Of a DNA stretch of 64,000 bases, positions 36,107-45,547 are shown piece by piece. Both the position numbers and the translations under genes were made by a program. This DNA comes from Paraburkholderia sp. LEh10. Its GTDB lineage: Bacteria; Pseudomonadota; Gammaproteobacteria; Burkholderiales; Burkholderiaceae. The notes beneath the pieces are model-generated. The model was not told where the DNA came from, ran no database searches, and worked only from the letters and a program-made list of their open reading frames with translations. The stretch covers positions 1 to 64,000 of the forward strand of contig NZ_JAGIPX010000046.1 in the NCBI RefSeq assembly GCF_017814945.1, in the 5' to 3' direction. Numbering within the stretch: position 1 is the first letter of the stretch; the number at the start of each line of letters is the position of its first letter.

Positions 36107-37189
36107 ATGCCGAGCGAAAACATCAAAGTCCTGATTCCGCGCCTGCCAGGCGCCGACGCACTACTGCCCTATCTTGCCCGAATAGATTCGGCGCGGACCT
36201 ATAGCAACTATGGCCCACTTCACCGCGAGTTCAGCACCCGACTCTCGCAGTTGGCGGGTGCACCCGGCGTCACACTGACGTGCAATGGGACGTCGGCAAT
36301 CGAACTTGCATTGCGCATTCGCGCGAGGCCTGGACGACGTTATTGCCTGATGCCCGCTTTCACATTCATCGCTAGCGCGCACGCCGTCTGCAATGCAGGG
36401 CTTACGCCGTACCTGCTCGACGTGTCCGAGCAAGACATGATGCTGACGCCGGAAATCGTAGAGGCTGCCTTGCCACTGCTAACCGAACCACCCGCCGCAG
36501 TACTTGTGGTCAGTGCTTTCGGCGCTCCCCCCGATTTGATTCGCTGGAAAGCGTTCGAAGCAAAACATGAGATCCCGGTAGTCTTCGATGCCGCGGCCGC
36601 AGTCACTGCTCTCAATGGAGTTGGGGCACAGCCAGTCTGCGTCAGTTTGCATGCAACGAAGGTCGTCGGAATCGGCGAAGGCGGTGCTATTTTTTCGTCT
36701 GACAGCGACCTGATCGAGCGCACAACCGCGATGACCGGCTTTGGCTTTCTCGGTGCTGAGCGGGTTTCCGCCATCCGGGGCGGGAACTATCGGATTTCGG
36801 AATACGCTGCGGCGATCGGAATGGCCGTACTAGATGCACTCCCCGCACGCCTGGATGCGTTGCGGACGCTGACGAACTCTTACTTGGAAAGACTAAAAAC
36901 AAAAAACGTCCGGGTCCAGCGCGGCGTCGGCGACGAATGGGTCACTATGACGTTCAACGTGGTGGTCCCCCCTGAAGCCTTGCAAGCGACTCTTGACCGG
37001 CTTGATGCTCAAGGCGTCGAATGGCGGCGCTGGTGGGGGCTCGGGTGTCATCGGCATCCGGCATTCGCCGACGCACCTCGCTGTGACATGCCGACTACCG
37101 AAGCACTAGCGCCTCGCGTGATAGGTCTGCCATTCCATGATCGCCTGTCCGAACAAGACCTCGACCGAATTGCCGATTGTCTTCCATGA
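36107..37189 (+). CDS. DegT/DnrJ/EryC1/StrS-family sugar aminotransferase
   Basis: A 360-aa PLP enzyme of aspartate aminotransferase fold that aminates 4-keto or 3-keto nucleotide sugars. Family features are CNGTSAIELALRI near residue 60 for PLP phosphate binding, PAFTFIASAHAV near 83, a DAAAA segment near 165, and the PLP-binding Lys within SLHATKVVGIGEGGA (about residue 185). The usual DxAxAxG arrangement is present as DAAAAVTALNG. The stop overlaps the next gene by ATGA. With the 4,6-dehydratase at 29093 and the acyltransferase at 35456 it completes a dehydratase-aminotransferase-acyltransferase route. Confidence 0.87.
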   Translation: MPSENIKVLIPRLPGADALLPYLARIDSARTYSNYGPLHREFSTRLSQLAGAPGVTLTCNGTSAIELALRIRARPGRRYCLMPAFTFIASAHAVCNAGLTPYLLDVSEQDMMLTPEIVEAALPLLTEPPAAVLVVSAFGAPPDLIRWKAFEAKHEIPVVFDAAAAVTALNGVGAQPVCVSLHATKVVGIGEGGAIFSSDSDLIERTTAMTGFGFLGAERVSAIRGGNYRISEYAAAIGMAVLDALPARLDALRTLTNSYLERLKTKNVRVQRGVGDEWVTMTFNVVVPPEALQATLDRLDAQGVEWRRWWGLGCHRHPAFADAPRCDMPTTEALAPRVIGLPFHDRLSEQDLDRIADCLP

Positions 37190-38268
37190 GCGACAAACCT
37201 CTGCTTTCCTATATCGTGCTCTCGTATAACTACGAGCGCTACATCGACAAGACGATTCGAAGCATCCTGAACCAGACGGTGCAGGACTTCGAAATCGTGG
37301 TCGTGGATGATTGCTCGCGGGACAATTCCGTCAATATCGTAAGGAGCTTCCGCGACTCGCGGATTCGCGTGCTTCTGAATGAGCAAAACATGGGCGGTGC
37401 GGCCAGTTACAACCGCGCGGTCTCCGCCTGCAAAGGAGAATGGCTGGTCAATCTGGACGCCGACGACTGGATCGCGCCGCACAAGGCTGAGCGTCAACTT
37501 GCTTTCGCCGCCGCGAATCCGCACCTCGATATCATTGGTACGTACATTTCAGTGTTCGACCAGGACGGATGTCCGCACCCGAACGCCGAGGTACTCGAAG
37601 AAGCGGTCAATCAGCCTCACGACTTTGGACGGGTTGACACCTGGATCGGCGCCAATCATCTTTGCCGATCGTCGACGATGGTGCGTAGTGCCGCTCACCG
37701 CCGCGTGGGCCTCGACGATCCGAACATGGTTCGCGCCCCTGACTATGAACTTTGGACTCGAGCGTTACGCGAAGGTTGCGGCATTGCCAACCTTCAAGAG
37801 AAGCTGACATTCGTCAGAGCACATTCAAGCGGCGTAACTCACGCCGATCCGCTCGGGACCTTATTGGAACTCACGTACGCAAAACTGCACAATCTTATTC
37901 CGCTGGCAGAAAAGCGCGCGCTCCACCCATCCATCGCACGTATCATCGGCTGGGCGGCCCACCATGAACAGTTGAGTCGACTGTCACCCACGGAGCGCTA
38001 TCGCCTGCTTGGGATGCTGATGCAATCCACTTCGGTCGGCGACTTCGAGAGCTTCAAGGCCACTCTGAGAAACACTGAAGAAAACCCCGAATTGGTGACC
38101 GTCGGAAGACGATGCATGGCGTTGCTCGATAAGGGCATACCCATTTATCAGGAACTCAGCAAGCTTAACAAGGATGTAGAAGCATATATCAATGCTCGCG
38201 ACTACTGGCAAAGCCAAAGCGAGAAATGGCAGCGTGCCTATCTCGAGGCGACCGGCCAATCGGCGTAA
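37186..38268 (+). CDS. Glycosyltransferase family 2 with C-terminal extension
   Basis: A 360-aa protein. The GT-A domain occupies about residues 1-220: LSYIVLSYNYERYIDKTI, VVDDCSRDNS near 44 and LVNLDADDWIAP near 89. APDYELWTRAL near 186 carries the likely catalytic acidic residue. The remaining 140 residues are helical and end with the pattern NARDYWQSQSEKWQRAY, which resembles the linker of its neighbours. It starts in a four-base overlap with the aminotransferase gene. It corresponds to the GT2 module of the fusion protein at 31903. Confidence 0.83.
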   Translation: MSDKPLLSYIVLSYNYERYIDKTIRSILNQTVQDFEIVVVDDCSRDNSVNIVRSFRDSRIRVLLNEQNMGGAASYNRAVSACKGEWLVNLDADDWIAPHKAERQLAFAAANPHLDIIGTYISVFDQDGCPHPNAEVLEEAVNQPHDFGRVDTWIGANHLCRSSTMVRSAAHRRVGLDDPNMVRAPDYELWTRALREGCGIANLQEKLTFVRAHSSGVTHADPLGTLLELTYAKLHNLIPLAEKRALHPSIARIIGWAAHHEQLSRLSPTERYRLLGMLMQSTSVGDFESFKATLRNTEENPELVTVGRRCMALLDKGIPIYQELSKLNKDVEAYINARDYWQSQSEKWQRAYLEATGQSA

Positions 38269-38361
38269 TGTGCATTCGTCGGCATAAGTGTCGGCCCCAG
38301 TTCGCAACGCGCGTACTCGCCGGTCGCTCCCTCAACGAAATAACTCGATGCATGAATATCC

Positions 38362-39438
38362 ATGACAGACAGCGACCAAGTTCGATTCAACTGCAATGTA
38401 TGTTCGCACTCCAGTTTCTCTAAAACAGTAACTCGGGGCGATGGACGACGGGTTCTATTCTGCGAAAGTTGCGGAATGGGTGTTATCGAAGCCCCCCCCG
38501 ACGACACGAGCGTCTTCTATGGCGACGACTACTACGGCAAAGACGAGAGCGAGACCATTGGCTACGCAGACTATGCTTTCACCGCTGAACACGGACTATT
38601 GTGGGTTCAACTGCTCGTTCAGGCTCTCAAGCCAACTGGACGGGTGTTAGACATTGGCTGCGCCGATGGCTTCCTTCTTCGCAAGCTCGGCGACGGCTTT
38701 GAGAAATTCGGCATCGAGGTGAACAAGAAGGCAGCTGACAAGGCTGCCGAAGCTGGCGTCACCCTTGTTGCAAACGATGTACTTGCTCCCGTCGTCGCAA
38801 CGCAACTTGGACGTTCGCTCGATGTAGTGACATCGATCGCAACGTTCGAGCACGTTCTGGATCTGAAACGCGCATTTACGGTTGCTCTTTCCCTGCTGAA
38901 GTCTGATGGCGTTCTGGTGTTTGAAATTCCGTTGATCTCCGATACTCGCGACAACAGCGACTGGTTCAACGGATCGTACGAGCACATCTACTACCCCACC
39001 ATACCTGGACTTCAACGTCTGTTTTCTGGTTTCGATGACCTGTTTGTCAGCGGGTTCGAGTCCGATATCAAAGGATACGGGTCTACATATATCGGAGTCG
39101 CCACCCGGAACCGCGAATTAAGCGCGAGCGTGGACCACCTTGTCAAAGCCATGACGCAGTCCGACCTGCAGGGCCTTACAGAGGCGGAAAAGGCACTCAA
39201 CCTGGCTTATAACGTCGTGCACTCATTCCATCCGAATCCGGAAAGGGTTCTCGCATTGCCCGTTTTGATTGAGAGGGCTTACAGCGTTGCATTGATAACA
39301 CGCCTTACCCAACTGTGGTACGACGACAGCGTCAATGCCGTAAATGCCAAATGGTACGAAAACCAAGCTAGCAACTGGCGTACCGCCTACGAGCAACTGC
39401 AAAAAGTAACGTCCAGTGATACGGGCGAGCAATCTTGA
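38362..39438 (+). CDS. Zinc-cluster SAM-dependent methyltransferase
   Basis: A 358-aa class I methyltransferase, paralogous to the N-terminal module of the fusion at 31903. It shares the CxxC pair (CNVCSHSSF and CESCGMGV), the DDYYGKDES/GYADYAFTAEHG region, motif I VLDIGCADGFLL near residue 94 and SYEHIYYPT near 205. It ends with a helical tail containing KWYENQASNWRTAYEQL. Such enzymes methylate sugar carbons or hydroxyls; the target is unknown. It lies 93 bases after the GT2 gene and 33 before the GT4 gene, completing a split version of the fusion. Confidence 0.82.
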   Translation: MTDSDQVRFNCNVCSHSSFSKTVTRGDGRRVLFCESCGMGVIEAPPDDTSVFYGDDYYGKDESETIGYADYAFTAEHGLLWVQLLVQALKPTGRVLDIGCADGFLLRKLGDGFEKFGIEVNKKAADKAAEAGVTLVANDVLAPVVATQLGRSLDVVTSIATFEHVLDLKRAFTVALSLLKSDGVLVFEIPLISDTRDNSDWFNGSYEHIYYPTIPGLQRLFSGFDDLFVSGFESDIKGYGSTYIGVATRNRELSASVDHLVKAMTQSDLQGLTEAEKALNLAYNVVHSFHPNPERVLALPVLIERAYSVALITRLTQLWYDDSVNAVNAKWYENQASNWRTAYEQLQKVTSSDTGEQS

Positions 39439-39471
39439 AACCAAGCAAGACACGATGACCTAAGCGCAGCC

Positions 39472-40542
39472 ATGAAGAAACCTACTATCCTCGCCCTGCT
39501 GCCTTTTCTGGTCAAAGGCGCCCTGTCCATCGCGGTGTTGCGCGAAATGCGCAAGCGCGGCTTCGACGTTACGGTGGCGTATTGCGCAGATGCATCAACC
39601 GTCTACACGCCCGATCCGATGGACGACTTTCGTTCCACCGACCGGCTTTTGGATCTTAGCAACATCTCGGCCCATGACCATCGCGACCTTGTTTGGAAAG
39701 AGATCCAACAGCGCAAGGTGGATTTGATTCTTCAAATAGGCGCATATTCTTTGTATTCGCATTTGCCGTATTGGAAGGAACGTAAGCCTGAACTGCGAAT
39801 CGTCGACACTCTGTATAACGAGGTCGGGCATGTTGTAAATCATTTTCTTTACGAGCGCTGCATGGATGGCGTTATCGTTGAAAGCGAATACATGCAACGC
39901 TTTGTCCAGTCTTGTACGCATAAAGAGGATCCTGGAATCGCTGTGGTGCGCAGCGGCATCGATCTGGATTGGCTAACTCCAGATGTCGATCGGAAGCCAC
40001 GCGACGGTATCGTGGTTGGATATATCGGACGCATGTCGTCGGAGAAGAACCCTCTTGGATTCATTGATCTTGTAGAAGCAGTCCATGAACTCGTCCCAGG
40101 AGCAACCTTCCGAATGAGCGGCGAAGGCGATCAGGCGGCGTTAGTGCGCGGCCGCGTCGAGGCAAGCCCCGCTGCCGGGAAGCTCATCTACGACGGCTAT
40201 GTGGAAGACCTGCCGGCCGCTCTACGTTCGATGGATGTGCTTGTGCTGCCGTCCAAGATTGATGGCCGGCCTAACATCGTGATGGAGGCCAACGCGTGTG
40301 GCGTTCCTGTGATCGGCGCTCCCGTCGGCGGCGTTCCAGAGTTAATCGAGGATGGTCAAAACGGTTATCTCATCGGACCGAAAGATACGCTGCGAATTGC
40401 CAATGTGTTGGCCGGATGGGCCAGAGACAGTTCGACGCTGCGCGAAATTCAAAGAACATCCCGACTGACGGCTGAACAGAAATTCAGTCGATCACGTATG
40501 ATGGATACGTATGCCGAAACGTTTATACGATTTGCGAGTTGA
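39472..40542 (+). CDS. Glycosyltransferase family 4 (GT-B)
   Basis: A 356-aa GT-B enzyme paralogous to the C-terminal module of the fusion at 31903. Shared segments are VDTLYNEVGHVVN, VVRSGIDLDWL, GYIGRMSSEKNPLGFIDL and the donor motif DGRPNIVMEANACGVPVIG, which contains E-x7-E. The N-terminus (LLPFLVKGALSIAVLREM) is the acceptor-side domain. It is the last gene of the plus-strand operon; a 16-base palindrome follows at 40550. Donor sugar unknown. Confidence 0.84.
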   Translation: MKKPTILALLPFLVKGALSIAVLREMRKRGFDVTVAYCADASTVYTPDPMDDFRSTDRLLDLSNISAHDHRDLVWKEIQQRKVDLILQIGAYSLYSHLPYWKERKPELRIVDTLYNEVGHVVNHFLYERCMDGVIVESEYMQRFVQSCTHKEDPGIAVVRSGIDLDWLTPDVDRKPRDGIVVGYIGRMSSEKNPLGFIDLVEAVHELVPGATFRMSGEGDQAALVRGRVEASPAAGKLIYDGYVEDLPAALRSMDVLVLPSKIDGRPNIVMEANACGVPVIGAPVGGVPELIEDGQNGYLIGPKDTLRIANVLAGWARDSSTLREIQRTSRLTAEQKFSRSRMMDTYAETFIRFAS

Positions 40543-40801
40543 TTGAGATGGCACGATATCGTGCCGCCAACTGGCTGACCGCATTCCTCACAGGCTAATT
40601 GCAAGATATCAAATGCTCCGCCCTCCGTGCGCTTTTCGACGCAAATGACTATTCGGCGATAATTTGTGGGAGGACGTGCTTCGCATCCGAGCGCGGATAC
40701 ATCGGGAAGTTGCTTAGCGCACGCCTTTGATTCCGTTTCCGGCCGCTAACAGCACGCCCGTAAATCTCACGATCCGATGGGCGAGTGACCGGCATCTGTA
40801 G
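40543..40801. other. Convergent intergenic region with palindrome
   Basis: About 260 bases between two convergent operons. A perfect palindrome GGCACGATATCGTGCC (40550-40565) lies just after the plus-strand stop. Without a T tract it is only a weak terminator candidate. Nothing else recognisable. Confidence 0.4.
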
Positions 40802-41557
40802 TCACGAATCAATGGAACGCTCAGCGCGCGTCGCAGCGAGCACTTTCCGAAAAAAATCAGAAGGCCGCGGAACGCTATCTGCTGCAGAAGTTTGCTTTAC
40901 CAACGACACTCTGCGCGTTCGTATTGCATGAGCGGTGTTGGGAACGATTTTATGAATTCCACCGCTATTGACGACGTCGACATTCCAGCACCAATCTTCA
41001 TAGCCAATACCATTTTTCAGGTCGGTGCCCACGTACGGCACTGACCGCAAAAGATCGGCTGATGTAAAGCACAACGATGTCCATAGATTCGTAAACCCGA
41101 GATCCGCAATCCGGAATGCGGGATCCTCCATGTCAATATGCAGAAAGATATTAGGCGTCACACCAAAATACGCATTGACCTCGGGATGCCATACAACCTT
41201 TCTCGGATCCGACTCGGCTGCAGCGTGTGCCAGGACGAGCCAGTCTGCACTCCAGATATCATCCGCGTCCAGAAAACCAATCCACTTGCCGCGCGCCTCC
41301 TCTACTGCGGTATTGCGCGAAAACCCCAAATCACCATGCTGGGCAACCTTGATGCGCAAACCCGGCTCGACCCGTGCGAATTCCGCGAATACTTCCTCCG
41401 TTATGGCATTCGGCTTATCGAGGATAGCGAGGAGTTCCACGCGCAGGCCAGTTGCTCTTGCGACGGCCGCGCATTTGGCAAGACTTCGCAAGGATGGCTG
41501 CGCAACCAGACCTTCAGCATGCCCATTGATAACCGCGGTGATGTCGAAATCTGCCAT
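40802..41557 (-). CDS. Glycosyltransferase family 2, short form
   Basis: A 251-aa GT-A-like protein. The opening DITAVINGHAEGLVAQPSLR is variant, but LGFSRNTAVEEARGKWIGFLDADDIW (read as LGFSRN at about residue 80 and FLDADD at about 97) is a clear GT2 donor and metal site. NGIGYEDWCWNVDVV near 187 supplies the acidic catalytic position. It is the last gene of the long minus-strand operon and lies four bases after the upstream GT4 gene. Acceptor and donor unknown. Confidence 0.78.
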   Translation of the reverse strand: MADFDITAVINGHAEGLVAQPSLRSLAKCAAVARATGLRVELLAILDKPNAITEEVFAEFARVEPGLRIKVAQHGDLGFSRNTAVEEARGKWIGFLDADDIWSADWLVLAHAAAESDPRKVVWHPEVNAYFGVTPNIFLHIDMEDPAFRIADLGFTNLWTSLCFTSADLLRSVPYVGTDLKNGIGYEDWCWNVDVVNSGGIHKIVPNTAHAIRTRRVSLVKQTSAADSVPRPSDFFRKVLAATRAERSIDS

Positions 41558-41561
41558 GGCT

Positions 41562-43214
41562 TCAGTCGATGAATGAAGGAGACGCGCGCAGCGTCCTCAT
41601 AAATGTAGCCTGCGAATGTTGCTCTTGGACATGTTCGACCATACGAGTTGATTTAGACGTTGTCAGCTGAGAATCCTCTCTGATTTGTCGAAGCGCTTGA
41701 ATATACGATTCGGGGTCTTCGTAGCGGTCGACGGGCCAACCCGTCTTCGACGTGACAAGTTCGGCAATCCCTGAGACTGCCGGTGCGACAACTGGGATTC
41801 CCGTCGCACATGCCTCAACAAGAGCGAAGGGCAGTCGATCAGAAAATGACGTATGTAGGAACGCGCAATAGTTGTTGACTGGCAGTCGCGACACGGAGAC
41901 AAATGAGCCTCGTAGCGTTACGTTCGCACTGGAGAGCGCAGCATCGCGCAAGTACGCAATCTGGTCTGAGCTCCCATTGGCGAATACGTCGAACATCAGA
42001 TCTGGCGCTCGCGCCGCTATCTGCAATAGCAGATCGACACTTGCTTGCGAGTCTATTTGGCCGCCCCAGACAATAGCGCTCTGAGTTGAAGAAGTTGCTT
42101 TATACGTCGCGATCCCCTCGCCTCGCAAAGGTCGATAAAGTGTCGCCAGTCGGCTTCTCAACGAAGGAGGCACACCATATACGGATGCGAGACTCTCCTC
42201 AAAGTGAAGGTTGTCGAAATACACCTTTCGCAGGAAAGGAAGACACTCGCGAAAATGGGAGTGCGCGAAGTTCACGGTGCTGCCGTCTACAAAAACATTG
42301 TCAGAATGTAGACAGGCGTAAAGGTCGCTGGCCATTTGCAGTGCGGCACCCTTTCGCAAGATCGCGTCCCAACATGCAGCGCTATCGACGTTGAGCACCG
42401 CCTTCGGTCGAACCGACAGGATAAGCTTCTCAACAATCGATGCACGCTCCCCACCCGTCAAAGACTCTCCAAAGTTGGATAAACTACGCGTGCAAACATC
42501 TTGACCGAAGCAGTCGCACGCTTCCATCTCTTCGTAGTCGGTAAACACGACGAGCGCCGATTCCGCTCCATGCGCTTCTACAGCCGCTTGTGCCGCACAG
42601 GCAGCCATTTGCACATCGCTTTCCCGAAGCGGACTCCCGACGAAAATAACATAATCGAACGGACGATCGAGCGATTCGAACAGTGCACGCCATACGCGAA
42701 GCGCTGGCCAATCTTGGCCGCCTCCGTGGATATCCAGAAGGTGAGGTGTGTTCAGCGATGCGTCAAGTGCTATAGCCGGCTCAAAGTCAGCTGCCTCCTG
42801 ATACATTGACGCAACAGTAGAGAGAATTCTGGAGTCGAGACCGCAACGCCGTCCTTCCTTCTTGCCAATCGTCAGGTAGTGAATAAGCGGATGAATTCCG
42901 CTCTGAGCAACATCAGGATACTGGGTTGTGTACCAGCGCGGATCGAAAGAAGGATGCGGCCGCCGGCCTTCCTTTCCGCCCCATTCTATATAGTGCTCAA
43001 GCGGATCGAGGCCGGCCTTTTCCACATCGGGATATTTACGACGGTAAAACGCCTCATCGAAGAGTCCGGCTTCCTCGATGATTCTTCGCTCCTCGGCGAA
43101 GCGAGCCGCGCGCGTCTCCACGCTATCCCCGTTCGTGGACCGGCGGTTATTCGAGCGCGGCGTGACAAGCCTCGTCGCTCGCCGCAGCGACGAAATCAAC
43201 ATATTGAGGAACAT
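41562..43214 (-). CDS. Glycosyltransferase family 4 with N-terminal YPDV repeats
   Basis: A 550-aa protein. The first 115 residues carry two copies of a 35-residue motif: FDEAFYRRKYPDV ... HYIEWGGKEGRRP and FDPRWYTTQYPDV ... HYLTIGKKEGRR. This motif is known from large bacterial glycosyltransferases and rhamnan-synthesis proteins. The C-terminal GT-B donor half contains SDRLPFALVEACATGIPVVAP with its E-x7-E-like pattern near residues 460-480. It may bind or elongate a rhamnose-rich chain. Start ATG at 43214; 43202 is an alternative. Confidence 0.78.
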   Translation of the reverse strand: MFLNMLISSLRRATRLVTPRSNNRRSTNGDSVETRAARFAEERRIIEEAGLFDEAFYRRKYPDVEKAGLDPLEHYIEWGGKEGRRPHPSFDPRWYTTQYPDVAQSGIHPLIHYLTIGKKEGRRCGLDSRILSTVASMYQEAADFEPAIALDASLNTPHLLDIHGGGQDWPALRVWRALFESLDRPFDYVIFVGSPLRESDVQMAACAAQAAVEAHGAESALVVFTDYEEMEACDCFGQDVCTRSLSNFGESLTGGERASIVEKLILSVRPKAVLNVDSAACWDAILRKGAALQMASDLYACLHSDNVFVDGSTVNFAHSHFRECLPFLRKVYFDNLHFEESLASVYGVPPSLRSRLATLYRPLRGEGIATYKATSSTQSAIVWGGQIDSQASVDLLLQIAARAPDLMFDVFANGSSDQIAYLRDAALSSANVTLRGSFVSVSRLPVNNYCAFLHTSFSDRLPFALVEACATGIPVVAPAVSGIAELVTSKTGWPVDRYEDPESYIQALRQIREDSQLTTSKSTRMVEHVQEQHSQATFMRTLRASPSFID

Positions 43215-43375
43215 ATAAGCGGCCCAAAATTCTCCGGGTGTCCTGCTTCACTCAAAGGCGAACAGCATTCGCTTAGACTAGTGGTACATATCGAGCGGCT
43301 TTTTCTATCACCATTGCTTCGTTTCGTTGCCGCTTTTGGGGCCCTGATTTCATCACGGCGATCGGATCGCATCCG

Positions 43376-44302
43376 TCACTTCGAGTTACGCATCCGTACG
43401 CCGTCTCGCAACCCTAGCATCATCTTTCCGAGTGCCTGCAATCGTTTCGGATGGAACATGGTTACGAACACCGCCAATTGCAACAGGCGTATCGTATCCA
43501 AACGCCTCCACGCCCAGCAAGGATAACCGCGCCGGTGCAACAGCACACTATTCCGGAACATGTAATAGTACCGAAATGGCTTATGCAACGGGATTTCCCG
43601 CCAGCGGCCAAGCCATACTCGGCGCCGCCATTCGCCAAGCGAATGGGCCATCGCGGCATCGCAATGCCCCCATGCCATGTACCCCTTCGCACGCGCCCGC
43701 AGCACCCATTCCGTGTCGACCTGATCGATGAACAATTGCTCGTCCATCTCACCGACGGCGGCAAGCGTATCCATCGAGATCAATGAGCCGGACGAAATCA
43801 GAAGGTCAGTCATGACGGCGCGTTGCCCGGCTTCGCACGCGACAGGAGCAAAGCGCGTCTTGCCGAAACGTACATGCGGCGCGAGATGACCCGTTTGACG
43901 GTCTCTGCTTCGCGGGCCTATCGCTGCTACCTGATTCCCCGCCGCCACCAGATCCTCATGTGCTGACTTCAATGCGGCCACCATGCCAGGATCTGGCTCG
44001 CTGTCCTGATCCATCAGCAGCACATATTTCCCACCCTGCTTGCGCGCCCAGTCGATGCCTGCGTTGTGAGCGGCAGCAATCCCACGGTTTCTACCGAACG
44101 ATATGACATTGAGCCCTGACTCCCCCAACGAAGCCGCGAGGCCACCGACATCGTCGGCCGAACCGTTGTCCACTACGACTACACGTTCAGTCTGCAGTGC
44201 AACGGCCTTCAGGAGCGCGCGCAGACGATCCGGATCGGGCTGGTACGTGACCACCACTGCCACCACTCCCGCAACGGGCGATGTCGAAGATTCAACGTTC
44301 AT
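43376..44302 (-). CDS. Rhamnosyltransferase, RfbF/GT2 family
   Basis: A 308-aa GT-A protein. VVAVVVTYQPDPDRLRALL starts it, VVDNGSADDV follows near residue 43, the family-specific LLMDQDSEPDPGMVAAL near 95 is the metal-binding region, and LFIDQVDTEWVLRARAKGY near 193 carries the catalytic acid. These are typical of RfbF/WbbL-type rhamnosyltransferases using dTDP-rhamnose, which the rmlBACD genes at 49587-52991 supply. A related paralogue is at 48607-49527. Confidence 0.85.
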   Translation of the reverse strand: MNVESSTSPVAGVVAVVVTYQPDPDRLRALLKAVALQTERVVVVDNGSADDVGGLAASLGESGLNVISFGRNRGIAAAHNAGIDWARKQGGKYVLLMDQDSEPDPGMVAALKSAHEDLVAAGNQVAAIGPRSRDRQTGHLAPHVRFGKTRFAPVACEAGQRAVMTDLLISSGSLISMDTLAAVGEMDEQLFIDQVDTEWVLRARAKGYMAWGHCDAAMAHSLGEWRRRVWLGRWREIPLHKPFRYYYMFRNSVLLHRRGYPCWAWRRLDTIRLLQLAVFVTMFHPKRLQALGKMMLGLRDGVRMRNSK

Positions 44303-44380
44303 GGCCGCAAGGGAAGCCGAAAAGCCTCCGGTTCTGACACACGTCGAGAGCCGTGGGAAACAAATGTCGACTCCACGAGT

Positions 44381-45547
44381 TCAGTCAAACTGCAGCGCGG
44401 CGAGGATCGTTTCTCGCTGATTGAACCAACTGTACTTTGAACGCGCATCCTCGCGAGCGTTTTCGATCAAGGCAGGCCATCTGGAATTGTCATCAATCGC
44501 CGCCTCGATCACCGATAACCACTCCTGCGCCTGCGCGAGGTATCCGTTCTCGCCATTGCGAATGGAATTAGCATATGTGTAAGACGGTGACGCGATGCTC
44601 ATGGCACCCACGACGGCGGCCTCGAAATACTTAAGCTCGGATTTGCAGTTGGTAAAGTCATTTGACTGCAGCGGCATCAGATTGAACTCGACGGTACTGA
44701 TAAGACGCTGCAAGTTCACATAATCGTGAAAGGGCTGGCGTTTGACCCGATCACCGAATTTGCTCAGCGCCGGGCCAGCCTCGATATATCCCACGATCAT
44801 CAGTTCGATTCTGCGATCCTTCGCCAGCAGAGCTTCGATAGCCGGAACGATGATCGCATAGTCGAGCTTGTGCGACGGCGAGCCGCTGAAGTAGCCGAGG
44901 TGAATCTTGTCGTCACGTGCGAATCCTGCCGCCTGCTTTTGTCGAAAGAGCGCATCGGAATAATCGAGTTGCTCTTTGTTCATGAAGTTCGGCACCACGC
45001 TTACCGGCAATCCGGAAAATGCCGCAATTTTGCCGGCCAGAAAATCATTCGTCGTGATAGCGCCGTCGCACATTTTCAGCGCCGCGCCCAGCCGGCCAAT
45101 GTACGAAAACCAATAATCCCATCGGCGCGGATCACCGACATCTTCGTCAAGCGTGTTCATGATCAGGTGCGCATAGCTCGAATCGAAAACGAAATCGTCA
45201 ATATCGAACAGTACGCGTTTGCCTCGCAGGCGGAACTTCAGCACGAGCTGATTGATGCGATGACAGTACCGGGATCGGCAAATCACAAGCACATCGGCGA
45301 AATCCGCTATCTCGTCGATTCGCGCCCAGTCCTGAAGAAAGAAAAAGCTCGCCGACACGCCCCCGCTTTCGTCGTCGTTCAGCACCTGCGCCATGTTGTA
45401 GGCACGGTAACGAAACGTGCTGTTATTCGGCTCTTCGTAGAAGTAGGCAACCCGCCGCTTACCGCGCGTCAGCATTCGTATCCGCTCACTCAACGGCAGA
45501 ATCCACGGGTCCGAATACGCTATGGGAGCAATATCGACTTTAAACAT
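44381..45547 (-). CDS. Glycosyltransferase (GT-B, family 4-like)
   Basis: A 388-aa protein. The region RVAYFYEEPNNSTFRYRAYN, then FDIDDFVFDSSYAHLI near residue 125, resembles glycosyltransferases found beside WsaF-type rhamnosyltransferases. The donor-side half has HLGYFSGSPSHKLDY near 220 and SELKYFEAAVVGAMSIASPS near 320 (an E-rich variant of the usual motif). ATG at 45547 overlaps the preceding stop as TAATG, so translation is coupled. No exact function assigned. Confidence 0.75.
   Translation of the reverse strand: MFKVDIAPIAYSDPWILPLSERIRMLTRGKRRVAYFYEEPNNSTFRYRAYNMAQVLNDDESGGVSASFFFLQDWARIDEIADFADVLVICRSRYCHRINQLVLKFRLRGKRVLFDIDDFVFDSSYAHLIMNTLDEDVGDPRRWDYWFSYIGRLGAALKMCDGAITTNDFLAGKIAAFSGLPVSVVPNFMNKEQLDYSDALFRQKQAAGFARDDKIHLGYFSGSPSHKLDYAIIVPAIEALLAKDRRIELMIVGYIEAGPALSKFGDRVKRQPFHDYVNLQRLISTVEFNLMPLQSNDFTNCKSELKYFEAAVVGAMSIASPSYTYANSIRNGENGYLAQAQEWLSVIEAAIDDNSRWPALIENAREDARSKYSWFNQRETILAALQFD

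Noticed and set aside
40550-40565. Palindrome as a definite terminator
   Set aside because: The stem is perfect but no T tract follows on either strand, so only a weak candidate.
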